From assembly GCA_012515495.1 (NCBI GenBank), contig JAAYYH010000033.1, positions 1 to 6,169 on the forward strand: a stretch of DNA of 6,169 nucleotides. Direction: 5' to 3'. The translations under genes were made by a program, and so were the position numbers. The notes under the pieces are model-generated. The model was given only the letters and a program-made list of their open reading frames with translations, had not been told where the DNA came from and made no database searches. This DNA is from Coriobacteriaceae bacterium. GTDB taxonomy: Bacteria > Actinomycetota > Coriobacteriia > Coriobacteriales > UBA8131. Below are positions 6,106-6,169 of the stretch, one piece after another (the first letter of the stretch is position 1; every line of letters starts with the position of its first letter).

Positions 6106-6169
6106 AGCTGACCATTCCTGAAAGATACTCTTGCGCTGCTCTTGCCAATAGAGGAATCAAACAAAACGC
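6089..6169 (-). CDS. Possible C-terminal end of an upstream minus-strand gene (partial)
   Basis: From the right edge, one minus-strand frame is open for 26 codons and ends at TGA (6091-6089), reading AFCLIPLLARAAQEYLSGM and then seven more residues. It would overlap the start of the membrane-protein gene by 17 bp, an arrangement typical of coupled genes. Only about 60 bp lie upstream of that start, with no convincing promoter. An open run this short is expected by chance in roughly a quarter to a third of frames, so the evidence is weak. The fragment is not recognisable. Confidence 0.25.
   Translation of the reverse strand, partial: AFCLIPLLARAAQEYLSGMVSCDSGQ

Noticed and set aside
1..6169. 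Mobile element, defence system or CRISPR array
   Set aside because: No transposase, integrase, nuclease, toxin-antitoxin gene or spaced direct repeats were seen; all sizeable genes are housekeeping or known membrane families.

Overview
The window carries ordinary chromosomal housekeeping genes. Base composition looks balanced, at roughly half G+C by eye. Three features suggest a Gram-positive relative of the Actinobacteria: an EF-G-like GTPase whose N-terminus resembles the actinobacterial EF-G2/FusA2 group, GTG start codons, and a CmpB-type membrane protein of the kind common in Coriobacteriia and Clostridia. A mid-GC member of Coriobacteriia would fit, but this is an inference from gene style and no phylogenetic marker is present. 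I see no rRNA, tRNA, CRISPR array, insertion sequence, integrase or phage gene.

Layout. From 783 back to the left edge, the minus strand encodes the first 261 residues of an EF-G-like translational GTPase, cut off by the window. A divergent intergenic region (784-950) separates it from a plus-strand cluster. That region holds a short tandem repeat, a perfect inverted repeat and a reasonable -10 box for the plus-strand genes. The cluster is ileS (951-3776), lspA (3777-4403) and an rluD-type pseudouridine synthase gene (4396-5409). It is packed so tightly (0 bp gap, then an 8 bp overlap) that it is almost certainly one transcript with translational coupling. Convergent to it, and overlapping its 3' end by 18 bp, is a minus-strand gene (6105 to 5392) for a five-helix membrane protein of the 'putative ABC transporter permease' (CmpB-like, PF06541) family. 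At the right edge, 26 open codons in another minus-strand frame may be the tail of a further upstream gene.

Function. IleS charges tRNA-Ile, the RluD-type enzyme modifies 23S rRNA, LspA matures lipoproteins at the membrane, and the EF-G-like protein is a probable ribosome-associated GTPase. The theme is translation plus envelope maturation, and ileS-lspA adjacency is a widespread bacterial arrangement. No new multi-gene system is visible. The points most worth a second look are the degenerate GTPase motifs of the EF-G-like protein (Ser for the catalytic His, NHID for NKxD), its possibly leaderless start, the phased CGTTC array upstream of ileS, the KMAKS variant in IleS, and a perfect 11-bp hairpin inside rluD.
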